From positions 186,001-250,000 of the forward strand of contig NZ_JAVALZ010000003.1 in NCBI RefSeq assembly GCF_030730865.1: a DNA stretch of 64,000 nucleotides, read 5' to 3'. The notes under the pieces were generated by a model. The model was not told the origin of the DNA. It made no database searches and worked only from the letters and a program-made list of their open reading frames with translations. Source of the DNA: Uliginosibacterium sp. 31-16 (GTDB lineage: Bacteria > Pseudomonadota > Gammaproteobacteria > Burkholderiales > Rhodocyclaceae). The position numbers and the translations under genes were made by a program. Positions 53,861 to 63,369 of the stretch are shown one piece after another (positions within the stretch are counted from its first letter, which is position 1; each line of letters opens with the position of its first letter).

Positions 53861-53980
53861 CGTGCCGGGAAGCCGCTTCTGGCGGTCTTCTCCGGCATGC
53901 CTGGCTGCACACGCCCGTCCGGCGAGCCTGCGCGGGCAGGGTGGCTGAAGAGTGCCGCTACATGAGGCTCTGCGGGCAGG
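53861..53980. repeat. REP/BIME-like intergenic repeat, copy 11 (full element)
   Basis: GCCGGGAAGCCGCTTCTGGC with GGTCTTCTCCGGC, spacer CTGCACACGCCCGTCCGGCG with GCGGGCAGGG, and a right unit ending GGCTCTGCGGGCAGG. Between the convergent hypothetical gene and acnB. Confidence 0.7.
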
Positions 53981-53983
53981 GTG

Positions 53984-54026
53984 AAAATAAAACGGCCCGG
54001 CCGGATTGCTCCGGGCGGGCCGTTTG
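53984..54026 (-). terminator. Terminator after acnB
   Basis: AAACGGCCCG-G-CCGG pairs with CCGG-G-CGGGCCGTTT (one mismatch) around ATTGCT; TTTTATTTT follows on the minus strand. Confidence 0.88.
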
Positions 54027-54082
54027 GGTGCCGCTCTCTGTTGGCGTCGAGGTGCGCCTTTGGGTGCTGCTAAATCGTTTGC

Positions 54083-56692
54083 TCAGACCTTTACGTCGTC
54101 GGCGATTTCCTTGTATTCGCTGATCTGGTCGAAGTTCATGTAGCGGTAGATCTTGCCTGCGTCGGCGTTGATCACGCCCATGTCGGCGTGGTATTCGGCG
54201 ACGGTGGGCAGGCGACCGAGCTTCGAGGCAATCGCGGCGACTTCGGCCGAGGAGAGGAACACGTTGGTGTTCTTGCCCAGACGGTTCGGGAAGTTGCGGG
54301 TGGAGGTGGAGACGACGGTGGCGCCTTCACGCACCTGGGCCTGATTGCCCATGCACAGCGAGCAGCCGGGCATTTCGGTGCGGGCACCGGCCGAGCCGAA
54401 GACGCCGTAGTGGCCTTCCTTGGTCAGCTCCGAAGCATCCATCTTGGTCGGCGGTGCGACCCACAGCTTGACCGGAATGTCGCGTTTGCCTTCGAGCAGC
54501 TTGGAGGCGGCGCGGAAATGGCCGATGTTGGTCATGCAGGAGCCGATGAAGACTTCGTCGATCGGGGTGTTCTGCACTTCGGACAGGAACTTTGCGTCGT
54601 CCGGGTCGTTCGGGCAGCACAGGATGGGCTCCTTGATGTCGGCCAGATCGATCTCGATGACGTGGGCGTACTCGGCGTTGGCGTCCGGCTGGAGCAGTTC
54701 GCCGTTGGCGATCCAGTCTTCCATCTTCTGGATGCGGCGCTCCAGGGTGCGCTTGTCGGCGTAGTTGTCGGCGATCATGTTCTTCAGCAACACGATGTTG
54801 GAGCGCATGTATTCGACGATGGGGGCCTTGTTCAGACGCACCGTGCAGCCGGCGGCGGAGCGCTCGGCGGATGCATCCGACAGCTCGAAAGCCTGTTCGA
54901 CCTTGAGGTCCGGCAGGCCTTCGATTTCCAGGATGCGGCCGGAGAACTCATTGACCTTGCCAGCCTTGGCGACGGTCAGCAGGCCTTGCTTGATGCCGTA
55001 CAGCGGAATGGCATGGACCAGATCGCGCAGGGTGACGCCGCGTTTCTGGGCTTCGTCCAGCGAGCCCTTGAAGCGCACCAGCACGGATTCCGGCATGTCC
55101 AGCGGCATGACGCCAGTGGCAGCGGCGAAGGCGACCAGACCGGAACCGGCCGGGAAGCTGATGCCGACCGGGAAGCGGGTGTGGCTGTCGCCGCCGGTGC
55201 CGACGGTGTCGGGCAGCAGCATGCGGTTGAGCCAGGAGTGGATCACGCCGTCACCGGGGCGCAGGGCGATGCCGCCGCGGTTGCTGATGAACTTGGGCAG
55301 CTCGCGGTGGGTCTTCACATCCACGGGCTTCGGATAGGCAGCGGTGTGACAGAAGGACTGCATCACCAGGTCGGCGGAGAAGCCGAGGCAGGCCAGATCC
55401 TTCAGCTCGTCGCGGGTCATCGGGCCGGTGGTGTCCTGCGAGCCGACCGAGGTCATCTTCGGTTCGCAGTAGGTGCCGGGGCGCATGCCGGTGCCCTCAG
55501 GCAGGCCACAGGCGCGGCCGACCATCTTCTGCGCCAGGGTGTAGCCCTTGCCGGTGTCAGCGGGTATCTGCGGCAGGCGGAACAGGGTGGAGACGGGCAG
55601 GCCGAGGAATTCGCGCGCCTTGGCGGTGAGGCTGCGGCCGATGATCAGGTTGATGCGGCCACCCGCACGCACTTCGTCGAGCAGTACCAGCGTCTTCAGT
55701 TGCGACTCGGCGATGGTGGCGCCGCCCTTGGTGGCGGTGACCTTGCCGTTGGCGTGATCGACGTTCAGGGTGATCTCGTCGCCCATGTCCATCTTGGCCA
55801 CGTCGATTTCGATCGGCAGCGCACCGGCATCTTCCTGGGTGTTGAAGAAGATCGGGGCGATCTTGCCGCCGAGGCAGACGCCGCCGAATTTCTTGTTCGG
55901 CACGAAGGGAATGTCTTCGCCGGTCCACCACAGCACGGAGTTCGTTGCGGATTTGCGCGAGGAGCCGGTGCCGACCACGTCGCCGACGTAGGCGACGAGG
56001 TTGCCCTTGGCGGCGAGGTCCTGAATGGCCTTGATCGGACCGCGTTTGCCGTCTTCTTCCGGGGTGATGCCGGCGCGGGTGTTCTTCAGCATGGCCAGCG
56101 CATGCAGCGGGATGTCCGGGCGGCTCCAGGCGTCCGGCGCGGGCGAGAGGTCATCGGTGTTGGTCTCGCCGGTCACCTTCAGCACGGTCAGCTTGATGCT
56201 GGCGGGGAACTCGGGGCGGGTGGTGAACCACTCGGCTTCGGCCCAGCTCTGGATCACTTCCTTGGCGGCAGCGTTGCCAGCCTTGGCCTTCTCGGCCACG
56301 TCGTGGAAGTAGTCGAACATCAGCAGGGTTTTCTTCAGCGCGGCGGCCGAGATTGGCGCCAGGGCTGCGTCGTCGAGCAGATCGATCAGCGGCTTGACGT
56401 TGTAGCCGCCGACCATGGTGCCGAGCAGCTCGGTAGCCTTCTGTTTGCTGATCAGGGCGCAGGCCAGATCACCGTGAGCGACGGCGGCCAGGAAGGAGGC
56501 CTTGACCTGCGCGGCATCATCCACACCCGGCGGTACGCGGTGGGTGAGCAGTTCGACGAGGAAAGCTTCTTCGCCGGCCGGCGGGTTCTTGATCAGTTCG
56601 ATCAGTTCGGCAGTCTGCTTCGCATCCAGGGCGAGCGGCGGAATGCCGAGGGCGGCGCGTTCAGCGACGTGTTGGCGATAGGCTACGAGCAC
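54083..56692 (-). CDS. acnB: Aconitate hydratase B
   Basis: 869 residues from a GTG with AGGAGGA seven bases upstream. Converts citrate to isocitrate through a [4Fe-4S] cluster. The N-terminal helical AcnB domain, the swivel domain and the cluster-binding segments are all present ([13 protein letters not shown] and [12 protein letters not shown] near the C-terminus; [20 protein letters not shown]). Third gene of the mdh / citrate-lyase-like / acnB unit; a stable hairpin ends shortly before its ribosome site. Confidence 0.98.
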   Translation of the reverse strand: MLVAYRQHVAERAALGIPPLALDAKQTAELIELIKNPPAGEEAFLVELLTHRVPPGVDDAAQVKASFLAAVAHGDLACALISKQKATELLGTMVGGYNVKPLIDLLDDAALAPISAAALKKTLLMFDYFHDVAEKAKAGNAAAKEVIQSWAEAEWFTTRPEFPASIKLTVLKVTGETNTDDLSPAPDAWSRPDIPLHALAMLKNTRAGITPEEDGKRGPIKAIQDLAAKGNLVAYVGDVVGTGSSRKSATNSVLWWTGEDIPFVPNKKFGGVCLGGKIAPIFFNTQEDAGALPIEIDVAKMDMGDEITLNVDHANGKVTATKGGATIAESQLKTLVLLDEVRAGGRINLIIGRSLTAKAREFLGLPVSTLFRLPQIPADTGKGYTLAQKMVGRACGLPEGTGMRPGTYCEPKMTSVGSQDTTGPMTRDELKDLACLGFSADLVMQSFCHTAAYPKPVDVKTHRELPKFISNRGGIALRPGDGVIHSWLNRMLLPDTVGTGGDSHTRFPVGISFPAGSGLVAFAAATGVMPLDMPESVLVRFKGSLDEAQKRGVTLRDLVHAIPLYGIKQGLLTVAKAGKVNEFSGRILEIEGLPDLKVEQAFELSDASAERSAAGCTVRLNKAPIVEYMRSNIVLLKNMIADNYADKRTLERRIQKMEDWIANGELLQPDANAEYAHVIEIDLADIKEPILCCPNDPDDAKFLSEVQNTPIDEVFIGSCMTNIGHFRAASKLLEGKRDIPVKLWVAPPTKMDASELTKEGHYGVFGSAGARTEMPGCSLCMGNQAQVREGATVVSTSTRNFPNRLGKNTNVFLSSAEVAAIASKLGRLPTVAEYHADMGVINADAGKIYRYMNFDQISEYKEIADDVKV

Positions 56693-56710
56693 GGTCTTTC
56701 CTCCTGATTT

Positions 56711-56740
56711 CTGCAGGAGCCGCCGGAGCCGCTCCTGCAG
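56711..56740 (-). promoter_or_regulatory. Hairpin immediately upstream of the acnB ribosome site
   Basis: CTGCAGGAGC and GCTCCTGCAG form a perfect 10-bp stem with a 10-base loop, ending five bases before AGGAGGA of acnB. It may stabilise a processed acnB mRNA or act as an attenuator. Confidence 0.55.
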
Positions 56741-56747
56741 GTTTGGG

Positions 56748-57740
56748 TTACGCGAATAAACGGTTCAATACTTCGTCTTGCAGGGTGATGCCGGTGGAAT
56801 GTGCGCGCTTGAGCACGTTCCAGAAATAGCGATAGGAGGCGCGGTCATGCAGTCGGTCCTGATGCCGCGTCGGCGCCCAATCGGCATCCTGTGCGGCAAG
56901 AATGATTTCTCCGGCCATTTCGACCTCTGCCGCGGCAGGGCGCATTCCACGCAGGATGGGGTCGATCTGGTCTGGATGGATGCTCCACATGCGCAGGAAG
57001 CCGAACTCTTCGCGGGCGCGGCGGGCATCCGATTCGATGATCGCCTGGTCGCGCAATTCGATGCAGACGTTGTGCGAGGGAAGCACGGCATGTGCCAGTG
57101 CGGCCCGGACGGTCTGGATCTTGGCGCTGACCACGAGCGGATGCTCGAACTGACCGGGACTGCGCATGGCGGCTGAATCCAGCGCGCCGTGGTGGGCGCT
57201 GACAAAATCCATCAGGCCGAAATCGAGTGTTTCGATACCCGGCAGGGCGGCGATTTCCCAGGCCTGATGCAGCGCGCCGTGGGTTTCGAGAATGACGTGG
57301 AGCGGGATTTCACGGGTGAGGCCGCCGCGCGCTTCGACTTCGCGCAGGATGGCAATGACACGCTCGACATCGGAAACACCGCGCGCCTTGGGCAGAACGA
57401 GGTAGGCCAGACGCGTGCCAGCCAGGCCAACGATCTGCTCCAGATCAGTGCGCCAGGCGCTGTGAGTGATGTCGTGAATGCGTGCGCCGACGCGGTTGAA
57501 GCGGTTTTCGGGGCTCATGATCAGCGCCGCAACCAGTTCGGCATGATCGCGCTCGGCGCCAGCAGCGGCGCCATCTTCGCAATCGAGGGTGATGTCGAAA
57601 ACCGGGCCGCGCTCGGCTTGCAGGGCGAGCGCCTTGCGCATCAGTTTTTCGCTGCCGGCAAAATGCTCCACCGCTGCACGCTCGGGCAAGACTCCGTCTT
57701 CGGAGTAGAGCACGGCATCAGGGTGGGCGCCGGTCGTCAT
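56748..57740 (-). CDS. HpcH/HpaI aldolase / citrate lyase beta (CitE)-like protein
   Basis: 330 residues. CitE-type fold: [20 protein letters not shown] leading to [37 protein letters not shown], and [20 protein letters not shown]. These residues bind Mg and a CoA thioester in citrate and malyl-CoA lyases. No CitD/CitF subunits are near, so a true citrate lyase is unlikely; a lyase or thioesterase acting on malyl-CoA or a related ester fits better. Placed between mdh and acnB. Confidence 0.85.
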   Translation of the reverse strand: MTTGAHPDAVLYSEDGVLPERAAVEHFAGSEKLMRKALALQAERGPVFDITLDCEDGAAAGAERDHAELVAALIMSPENRFNRVGARIHDITHSAWRTDLEQIVGLAGTRLAYLVLPKARGVSDVERVIAILREVEARGGLTREIPLHVILETHGALHQAWEIAALPGIETLDFGLMDFVSAHHGALDSAAMRSPGQFEHPLVVSAKIQTVRAALAHAVLPSHNVCIELRDQAIIESDARRAREEFGFLRMWSIHPDQIDPILRGMRPAAAEVEMAGEIILAAQDADWAPTRHQDRLHDRASYRYFWNVLKRAHSTGITLQDEVLNRLFA

Positions 57741-57782
57741 TATCTGGATCTCTGTGTGTGTGGGTCAGGAGTGTGCTGGCTT

Positions 57783-57813
57783 CCGCGGGAGCGTTGGGTA
57801 AGCGCTCCCGCGG
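57783..57813 (-). terminator. Hairpin between mdh and the CitE-like gene
   Basis: CCGCGGGAGCG pairs perfectly over 11 bp with CGCTCCCGCGG around a 9-base loop. No T run, so partial termination or mRNA protection is as likely as full termination. Confidence 0.55.
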
Positions 57814-57822
57814 GGGCGGTTT

Positions 57823-58815
57823 TCAGCCAAGCAGGTCGGCAACGCCGGCGCGCTCTTCTTCAAGTTCCTTCAGGGTGAAGTTCATGCGATCACGCGAGAA
57901 CTCGTCGATTTCCAGACCTTCGACACGGGTGTATTCGCCGTTGGCGGTAATCACCGGCACGCCGTAGATGATGCCGGCCGGGATGCCGTAGGAACCATCG
58001 GATTCGACGCCCATGGTGACCCATTCGCCGTTGGAGCCGAGGAACCAGTCGTGCATGTGATCGATGGCTGCGTTGGCCGCCGAGGCTGCAGAGGACAGAC
58101 CACGCGCTTCGATGATGGCCGCGCCGCGCTTGCCGACGGTGGGCAGGAACACGTCACGGTTCCAGGCTTCATCGTTGATCAGGGCCTTCACCTTGTCGCC
58201 ATTGCTGGTGACGAAGCGGTAGTCGGCGTACATGGTCGGGCTATGGTTGCCCCACACGACCAGATTCTTCAGGCTGGAAACCGGGCGGCCAGTCTTGGCG
58301 GAGAGTTGCGACAGGGCGCGGTTGTGATCCAGACGCAGCATGGCGGTGAAGTTCTTGGCCGGCACGCGACCGAACTTCCTAGCACTTTCCTTGGCGATGT
58401 AGGCGTTGGTGTTGCAGGGGTTGCCCACCACCAGCACGCGACAGTTCGGGTCAGCATACTGGCCAATCGCGGCGCCCTGTACGGTGAAGATCTTGGCGTT
58501 TTCGGCGAGCAGATCCTTGCGCTCCATGCCGGGGCCACGCGGGCGGGCACCAACGAGCAGAGCAGCCTGGGTGTCCTTGAACGCCACGGCCGGATCATCG
58601 GTGGCGATCACGCCAGCCAGCAGCGGGAAGGCACAGTCTTCCAGTTCCATGATTACACCGGCCAGCGCCTTCTGGGCTTGGGGCAGATCCAGCAGTTGCA
58701 GGATGACCGGCTGGTCCTTGCCGAGCATCTCGCCCGAGGCAATGCGGAACAGCAGGCTGTAACCGATCTGGCCGGCGGCGCCGGTAACGGTGACACGGAT
58801 GGGTGACTTGGACAT
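57823..58815 (-). CDS. mdh: Malate dehydrogenase
   Basis: 330 residues. NAD-dependent malate/oxaloacetate conversion. N-terminal [50 protein letters not shown], and the catalytic [12 protein letters not shown]. Length and motifs match the LDH-like MDH type of betaproteobacteria. First gene of the minus-strand TCA unit; its 5' leader carries the shared control region. Confidence 0.97.
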   Translation of the reverse strand: MSKSPIRVTVTGAAGQIGYSLLFRIASGEMLGKDQPVILQLLDLPQAQKALAGVIMELEDCAFPLLAGVIATDDPAVAFKDTQAALLVGARPRGPGMERKDLLAENAKIFTVQGAAIGQYADPNCRVLVVGNPCNTNAYIAKESARKFGRVPAKNFTAMLRLDHNRALSQLSAKTGRPVSSLKNLVVWGNHSPTMYADYRFVTSNGDKVKALINDEAWNRDVFLPTVGKRGAAIIEARGLSSAASAANAAIDHMHDWFLGSNGEWVTMGVESDGSYGIPAGIIYGVPVITANGEYTRVEGLEIDEFSRDRMNFTLKELEEERAGVADLLG

Positions 58816-58933
58816 GCGGGACTCCTTGGGTCAGATGGGGCGGTTTCTGAAACTGGATTCATGTGCGCTTGCGCGCGGGCTCTGCTGGGGTTGTGGGTGT
58901 GCTGCCTGTTTTGTACTGCTTGGAATGAGACAA

Positions 58934-58962
58934 AGTCTATACTTAGCCTTTGAGTGTGTCAA
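58934..58962 (-). promoter_or_regulatory. Predicted sigma-70 promoter of mdh
   Basis: On the minus strand TTGACA (58957-58962) and TAGACT (58934-58939) are 17 bases apart. GTCTATAC (58935-58942), which resembles the GTnTAnAC site of HutC-type GntR regulators, overlaps the -10. Confidence 0.6.
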
Positions 58963-58966
58963 AAGC

Positions 58967-58996
58967 TATCTTATGTCTTATATAAGACATGAGATA
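58967..58996. promoter_or_regulatory. 30-bp palindrome, probable GntR operator
   Basis: ATGTCTTATATAAGACAT (58973-58990) is a perfect 18-bp palindrome; TATCT and AGATA extend it to 30 bp with one mismatched pair. It lies just upstream of the mdh -35 and 32 bases before the gntR start, so one protein bound here could control both operons. Confidence 0.7.
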
Positions 58997-59028
58997 GGAT
59001 ATGGACTAAGGTTTTTATTTGTGCTTGA

Positions 59029-59766
59029 ATGACCGTTATGGCACATGAATCGCCCACTTTCAGCCCCCTTTATCGCCAGATCAGAAATCTGATCGTGCAG
59101 GCGCTCGAGTCTGGTGAATGGCAGCCTGGGCAATCCATCCCCAGCGAGCAGGAGCTCGCCCTGCGCTTTGGTGTAAGCCAGGGGACAGTGCGCAAGGCTA
59201 TCGATGAGCTGGCAGCTGAGAACATCCTGATCCGCCGTCAGGGCAAGGGCACCTTTGTTTCCACGCATCAGGATCCGCGGGCGGTGTTCCGTTTCCTGCG
59301 TTTGAAGGCCATCAATGGCGGGCCCGTTCTGCCCAAGAGCATGCCGCTGGAGTGCATGCGCGGCAAAGCCGGGCAGGAGGCCGCACGCAATCTCGGGATC
59401 GAGCCAGGCAGCCAGATTTTCATCGTGCGACGGATTCTCAAGTTTGAAGGCAAGCCGGTCGTCATCGACGAGATGTACTTGCCGGCAGATGTTTTTCAGG
59501 GGCTGGCAATCGAGCAGCTCAAGGAATGGCAAGGATCGCTCTACAGCCTGTTTGAATCGCGCTTTGGCGTCCGCATGGTGCGGGCGACTGAAAAAATCCG
59601 GGCTGTTGCGGCCGAAAGGGCAGTTGCAGAAGTACTGGGGGTGGCGGAAAACACTCCTTTATTGTCGGTGGAGCGGGTTGCTTACAGTTATGGCGACAAA
59701 CCGGTGGAGTGGCGGCGTGGCTTGTATTCGACAGCTGATCATTTCTATATCAATGAATTGAGTTGA
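59029..59766 (+). CDS. GntR/HutC-family transcriptional regulator
   Basis: 245 residues. Winged helix at about 10-75 (SPLYRQIRNLIVQALESGEW, IPSEQELALRFGVSQGTVRK) and a C-terminal UTRA ligand-binding domain (about 95-240). UTRA domains bind small metabolites, so a TCA intermediate is a reasonable but unproven effector. Two starts are in frame (59029 and 59038); neither has a strong ribosome site. sdhC begins 47 bp downstream on the same strand and mdh diverges upstream. Confidence 0.92.
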   Translation: MTVMAHESPTFSPLYRQIRNLIVQALESGEWQPGQSIPSEQELALRFGVSQGTVRKAIDELAAENILIRRQGKGTFVSTHQDPRAVFRFLRLKAINGGPVLPKSMPLECMRGKAGQEAARNLGIEPGSQIFIVRRILKFEGKPVVIDEMYLPADVFQGLAIEQLKEWQGSLYSLFESRFGVRMVRATEKIRAVAAERAVAEVLGVAENTPLLSVERVAYSYGDKPVEWRRGLYSTADHFYINELS

Positions 59767-59813
59767 GTCCAGGGCGCCGCCTGGCGGTGCCGATTGAAGC
59801 AAGGGAGTGTGGA

Positions 59814-60218
59814 ATGGCGGAAGCTATTGTCAGGAAAGAGCGGCCCAAGTACCTGAATCTTGTACAGATCAGGTTGCCGTTGCCGGGTGTTGTATCAATC
59901 CTGCATCGTGTCAGCGGTGTGGGTCTGTTTCTGGCTCTGGGTGGCCTGATCTGGGTGCTCGGCGCAAGTCTCGGGACACCGGATCAGCTTGAATGCCTGC
60001 GCGTCGTGCTGGCTTTCTCCCTTCTTGGCTTGCCTGTCGTGAAACTCGTCTTGCTGGGTTTGCTGTGGGCTTATCTTCACCACTTCTGTGCCGGCATCCG
60101 TTTCCTGTTGCTCGACATGCATATCGGCATCGAGCTTGCCCCGGCCCGGGCCAGTGCGGTGGCTGTGCTGCTGGTGAGTCTTTCCCTGACCGTCTTCCTG
60201 GGAGTGCTGACATGGTGA
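59814..60218 (+). CDS. sdhC: Succinate dehydrogenase cytochrome b556 subunit
   Basis: 134 residues from the ATG at 59814, with AAGGGAG upstream. Membrane anchor of complex II with three helices. RPKYLNLVQIRLPLPGVVSI, HRVSGVGLFL and HHFCAGIRFLLLD (heme-ligand region) are typical. Overlaps sdhD by 7 bp. Confidence 0.95.
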   Translation: MAEAIVRKERPKYLNLVQIRLPLPGVVSILHRVSGVGLFLALGGLIWVLGASLGTPDQLECLRVVLAFSLLGLPVVKLVLLGLLWAYLHHFCAGIRFLLLDMHIGIELAPARASAVAVLLVSLSLTVFLGVLTW

Positions 60219-60559
60219 AACGTCTGGTAGTGGGCGCCCACTATGGTTTTCGCGACTGGCTGGCCCAGCGCGTGACAGCCGTGGTCATGGCCATCTATAC
60301 GGTCTATATGCTGGTGCGCGTGTTCAGCCTGCCGGTTTATGACAATGCAGCCTGGCGAGCCCTGATGGCTGGTGGCTTCACGAAATTCGTAACCTTCCTG
60401 TTCGCACTGGCCTTGTTCTATCACGCCTGGGTGGGTGTGCGGGATATCTGGATGGATTACGTAAAGCCGATCAGCGTGCGTCTGACGCTGCATGTATTGA
60501 CCCTTTTGGTGCTCGTCGGCTATGCCGGCTGGGTGGCCCAGATTCTGTGGAGGCTGTAA
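60212..60559 (+). CDS. sdhD: Succinate dehydrogenase membrane anchor subunit
   Basis: 115 residues, three helices. GAHYGFRDWLAQRVTAVVMA and FYHAWVGVRDIWMDYVKP are the conserved SdhD segments. Starts inside the end of sdhC and abuts sdhA directly. Confidence 0.95.
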   Translation: MVKRLVVGAHYGFRDWLAQRVTAVVMAIYTVYMLVRVFSLPVYDNAAWRALMAGGFTKFVTFLFALALFYHAWVGVRDIWMDYVKPISVRLTLHVLTLLVLVGYAGWVAQILWRL

Positions 60560-62332
60560 GTGAAAGTCGCCAAGCGTACGTTTGATGCGGTAATCGTCGG
60601 TGCTGGTGGCGCCGGCATGCGTGCTGCGGTGACTCTGGCCGAGTCCGGCCTGAAGACTGCGGTGATTTCAAAAGTGTTCCCGACCCGTTCGCATACGGTG
60701 GCGGCGCAGGGGGGAGTGTCTGCTTCGCTGGGCAACTCCGAGCCGGATCACTGGACTTGGCACATGTACGATACGGTCAAGGGTTCCGACTGGCTCGGCG
60801 ATCAGGACGCCATCGAGTTCATGTGCAAGCAGGCGCCACAGGTGGTCGTCGAGCTTGAGCACTACGGCATGCCGTTTGACCGTACCGATGAGGGCAAGAT
60901 CTATCAGCGTCCTTTCGGCGGGCATATGTCGAATTTCGGCGAGAAGCCGGTGCGCCGCGCCTGTGCAGCGGCTGACCGTACCGGTCACGCCATGCTGCAT
61001 GCGCTGTATCAGCGCAATGTGCGGGCGAATACCCAGTTCTTCGTCGAGTGGCTGGCGCTGGATCTGCTGCGGGCGGCTGACGGACGCGTTCTGGGTGTGA
61101 TCGCCATGGAAATGGAAACCGGCGAAATTACCGTGTTCCAGGCCAAGGCTACGCTTTTCGCCACCGGTGGTGCCGGACGCATCTACTACTCCTCGACCAA
61201 TGCCTTCATCAATACCGGTGACGGCGTGGGCATGGCGGCACGAGCTGGCATTCCGCTGGAAGACATGGAGTTCTGGCAATTCCACCCGACCGGTGTGGCC
61301 GGGGCAGGTGTGCTGATCACCGAAGGTGTGCGCGGTGAGGGCGGCATTCTGCGTAACGCCTCTGGCGAGCGTTTCATGGAACGCTATGCCCCGAACGCCA
61401 AGGATCTGGCTTCGCGCGACGTCGTGTCGCGTGCAATGGTCACCGAAATCAATGAAGGTCGCGGCTGTGGTACCGCCAAGGATCACGTATTGCTCGACAT
61501 CACTCACCTTGATGCCGACGTGATCAACAAGCGTCTGCCGGGTATCCGCGAAATCTCGATTCAATTTGCAGGTGCTGACCCGATCAAGACGCCGATCCCG
61601 GTGGTGCCGACCTGTCACTATCAGATGGGCGGCATTCCGACCAATTATCGCGGTGAAGTCGTCGCGCACGGTGAGGCCGTTGCTGGTTTCTACGCGGCGG
61701 GTGAATGCGCCTGTGCTTCGGTTCATGGAGCCAACCGTCTGGGTACTAATTCGCTGCTGGATCTGCTGGTCTTCGGCAAGAGCTCGGGCGAGTCGATGAT
61801 CGAGTTCATTCGTGGTGAAGGCGCCGCCTTGCCCGAGATTCCACAGGGAGAGATCGACAAGGCGCTGGCTCGCGTGAATCGACTGGATACGCAGAAGAAC
61901 GGCGCAGATGTGCATGAAACGCGACTGGCCATGCAGCGCACCATGCAGGCACATGCCGGCGTGTTCCGCTTCAAGGACATGCTTGCCCAGGGCGTCGACA
62001 AGATCCTCGATATCGAGAAGCAGGTGCTGCAGACCGAAATCAAGGACAAGTCGAAAACCTGGAATACGGCGCGCACCGAAGCACTGGAACTTGAAAATCT
62101 GATCGAAGTGGCCAAGGCCACCATGATCTCGGCTAACGCCCGCACCGAATCGCGCGGCGCTCACGTGCGCGACGATGCGCCGGATACTCCCGAGCATCCG
62201 AATGGCCGTGACGACGCCAACTGGCTCAAGCATTCCCTGTGGTACCGCGAAGGCAATCGTCTGGAATACAAGCCGGTTAACCTCAAGCCGCTGACCGTTG
62301 AAAGCGTTGCGTTGAAAACGCGTGCCTACTGA
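60560..62332 (+). CDS. sdhA: Succinate dehydrogenase flavoprotein subunit
   Basis: 590 residues from a GTG, with GGAGG upstream inside sdhD. FAD-binding motif VIVGAGGAGMRAAVTLAESG, FAD-attachment His in RSHTVAAQGGVSASLGN, substrate-site motif QFHPTGVAGAGVLITEGVRG and the HGANRLGTNSLLDLLVFG segment. Oxidises succinate to fumarate. Central gene of sdhCDAB. Confidence 0.98.
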   Translation: MKVAKRTFDAVIVGAGGAGMRAAVTLAESGLKTAVISKVFPTRSHTVAAQGGVSASLGNSEPDHWTWHMYDTVKGSDWLGDQDAIEFMCKQAPQVVVELEHYGMPFDRTDEGKIYQRPFGGHMSNFGEKPVRRACAAADRTGHAMLHALYQRNVRANTQFFVEWLALDLLRAADGRVLGVIAMEMETGEITVFQAKATLFATGGAGRIYYSSTNAFINTGDGVGMAARAGIPLEDMEFWQFHPTGVAGAGVLITEGVRGEGGILRNASGERFMERYAPNAKDLASRDVVSRAMVTEINEGRGCGTAKDHVLLDITHLDADVINKRLPGIREISIQFAGADPIKTPIPVVPTCHYQMGGIPTNYRGEVVAHGEAVAGFYAAGECACASVHGANRLGTNSLLDLLVFGKSSGESMIEFIRGEGAALPEIPQGEIDKALARVNRLDTQKNGADVHETRLAMQRTMQAHAGVFRFKDMLAQGVDKILDIEKQVLQTEIKDKSKTWNTARTEALELENLIEVAKATMISANARTESRGAHVRDDAPDTPEHPNGRDDANWLKHSLWYREGNRLEYKPVNLKPLTVESVALKTRAY

Positions 62333-62352
62333 TTGCCCGGAGCCGAGAAGAA

Positions 62353-63063
62353 ATGACCTCCCGTACCGTCAAATTCAAGATCTACCGCTACGATCCGGAC
62401 AAGGACGCAGCGCCTTACATGCAGGACATCTCGGTCGAACTCGATCCGTCCGATCGCAAGTTGCTGGATGCTCTGGTGAAGATCAAGGCGCTGGATGATT
62501 CGATGTCCTACCGCCGCTCCTGTCGCGAAGGTGTCTGTGGTTCGGATGCCATGAACATCAACGGCAAGAACGGTCTGGCTTGTCTCACCGATATCGACAG
62601 CCTGCCGCAGCCGATCACCTTGCGCCCCTTGCCGGGTCTGCCGGTGATTCGCGACCTGATCGTGGACATGACCCAGTTCTTCAAGCAATACCACTCGATC
62701 AAGCCGTATGTGGTGAACAACTCGCCGGCCCCGGAAATGGAACGCCTGCAGACGCCAGAAGAGCGCGAAGAGCTCAATGGCCTCTACGAGTGCATTCTCT
62801 GCGCCTGCTGTTCGACGAGTTGTCCGAGCTTCTGGTGGAATCCGGACAAGTTTGTCGGTCCGGCCGGTTTGCTCGCCGCTTATCGTTTCATTGCAGATAC
62901 CCGTGATGAAGCCACCAACGAGCGTCTGGATAACCTTGAAGATCCGTATCGGCTGTTCCGTTGTCACACCATCATGAATTGCGTGGATGTGTGCCCGAAA
63001 CATCTGAACCCGACCAAGGCCATTGGCAAGATCAAAGAGCTGATGCTCTCAAGGACAGTCTGA
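62353..63063 (+). CDS. sdhB: Succinate dehydrogenase iron-sulfur subunit
   Basis: 236 residues. [2Fe-2S] ligands in SCREGVCGSDAMNINGKNG with a following AC, [4Fe-4S] ligands in CILCACCSTSCP and [3Fe-4S] ligands in CHTIMNCVDVCPKHLNPTKA. Passes electrons from SdhA to quinone. Only 3 bases separate its stop from the sdhE start. Confidence 0.98.
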   Translation: MTSRTVKFKIYRYDPDKDAAPYMQDISVELDPSDRKLLDALVKIKALDDSMSYRRSCREGVCGSDAMNINGKNGLACLTDIDSLPQPITLRPLPGLPVIRDLIVDMTQFFKQYHSIKPYVVNNSPAPEMERLQTPEEREELNGLYECILCACCSTSCPSFWWNPDKFVGPAGLLAAYRFIADTRDEATNERLDNLEDPYRLFRCHTIMNCVDVCPKHLNPTKAIGKIKELMLSRTV

Positions 63064-63066
63064 GCG

Positions 63067-63369
63067 ATGGCAGACCTGCATCCACTGCGCGAGAAGATCA
63101 GGTGGCGGGCACGTCGTGGCTTGCTGGAGATCGACCTTTTCTTCACCCGCTTTGCGGCAACAGAGCTCGACAAGCTCACTGAAACACAACTTCTCGATTT
63201 GCAGGATTTGCTGACCTGCGATGACCATGAATTGTGGGCCATGCTTAACGGCAAGCAGGAATGCACGGTCGACAAGTGGAAAAACATGGTGACCCTGCTG
63301 CGGCAGAGTGCGCCAGCGATACCAACAGAAGCGCCCCCAGAAACACGTTCCAAGGAAGGGAATGAAGGC
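63067..63369 (+). CDS. sdhE: SdhE flavinylation-factor domain, in frame with gltA and lacking its own stop
   Basis: 101 codons from the ATG at 63067. Residues 1-78 match SdhE ([16 protein letters not shown] with the RGxxE motif needed for SdhA flavinylation, [13 protein letters not shown]). After the usual end of the family, residues 79-101 form a proline- and charge-rich stretch ([20 protein letters not shown], then NEG) and the frame continues without a stop into the gltA ATG at 63370. Either the product is an SdhE-GltA fusion, or a stop has been lost by mutation or sequence error. The reading was checked codon by codon. Confidence 0.85.
63353..63360 (+). promoter_or_regulatory. Internal Shine-Dalgarno site for gltA
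   Basis: AGGAAGGG ends nine bases before the gltA ATG. It supports separate initiation of citrate synthase even though the upstream frame is open. Confidence 0.65.

Noticed and set aside
54188-56707. An 839-codon open frame on the plus strand opposite acnB
   Set aside because: acnB is unmistakable on the minus strand; the antisense frame has low-complexity Gly/Gln/Ala/Asp composition typical of GC-rich shadow frames and no recognisable domain.
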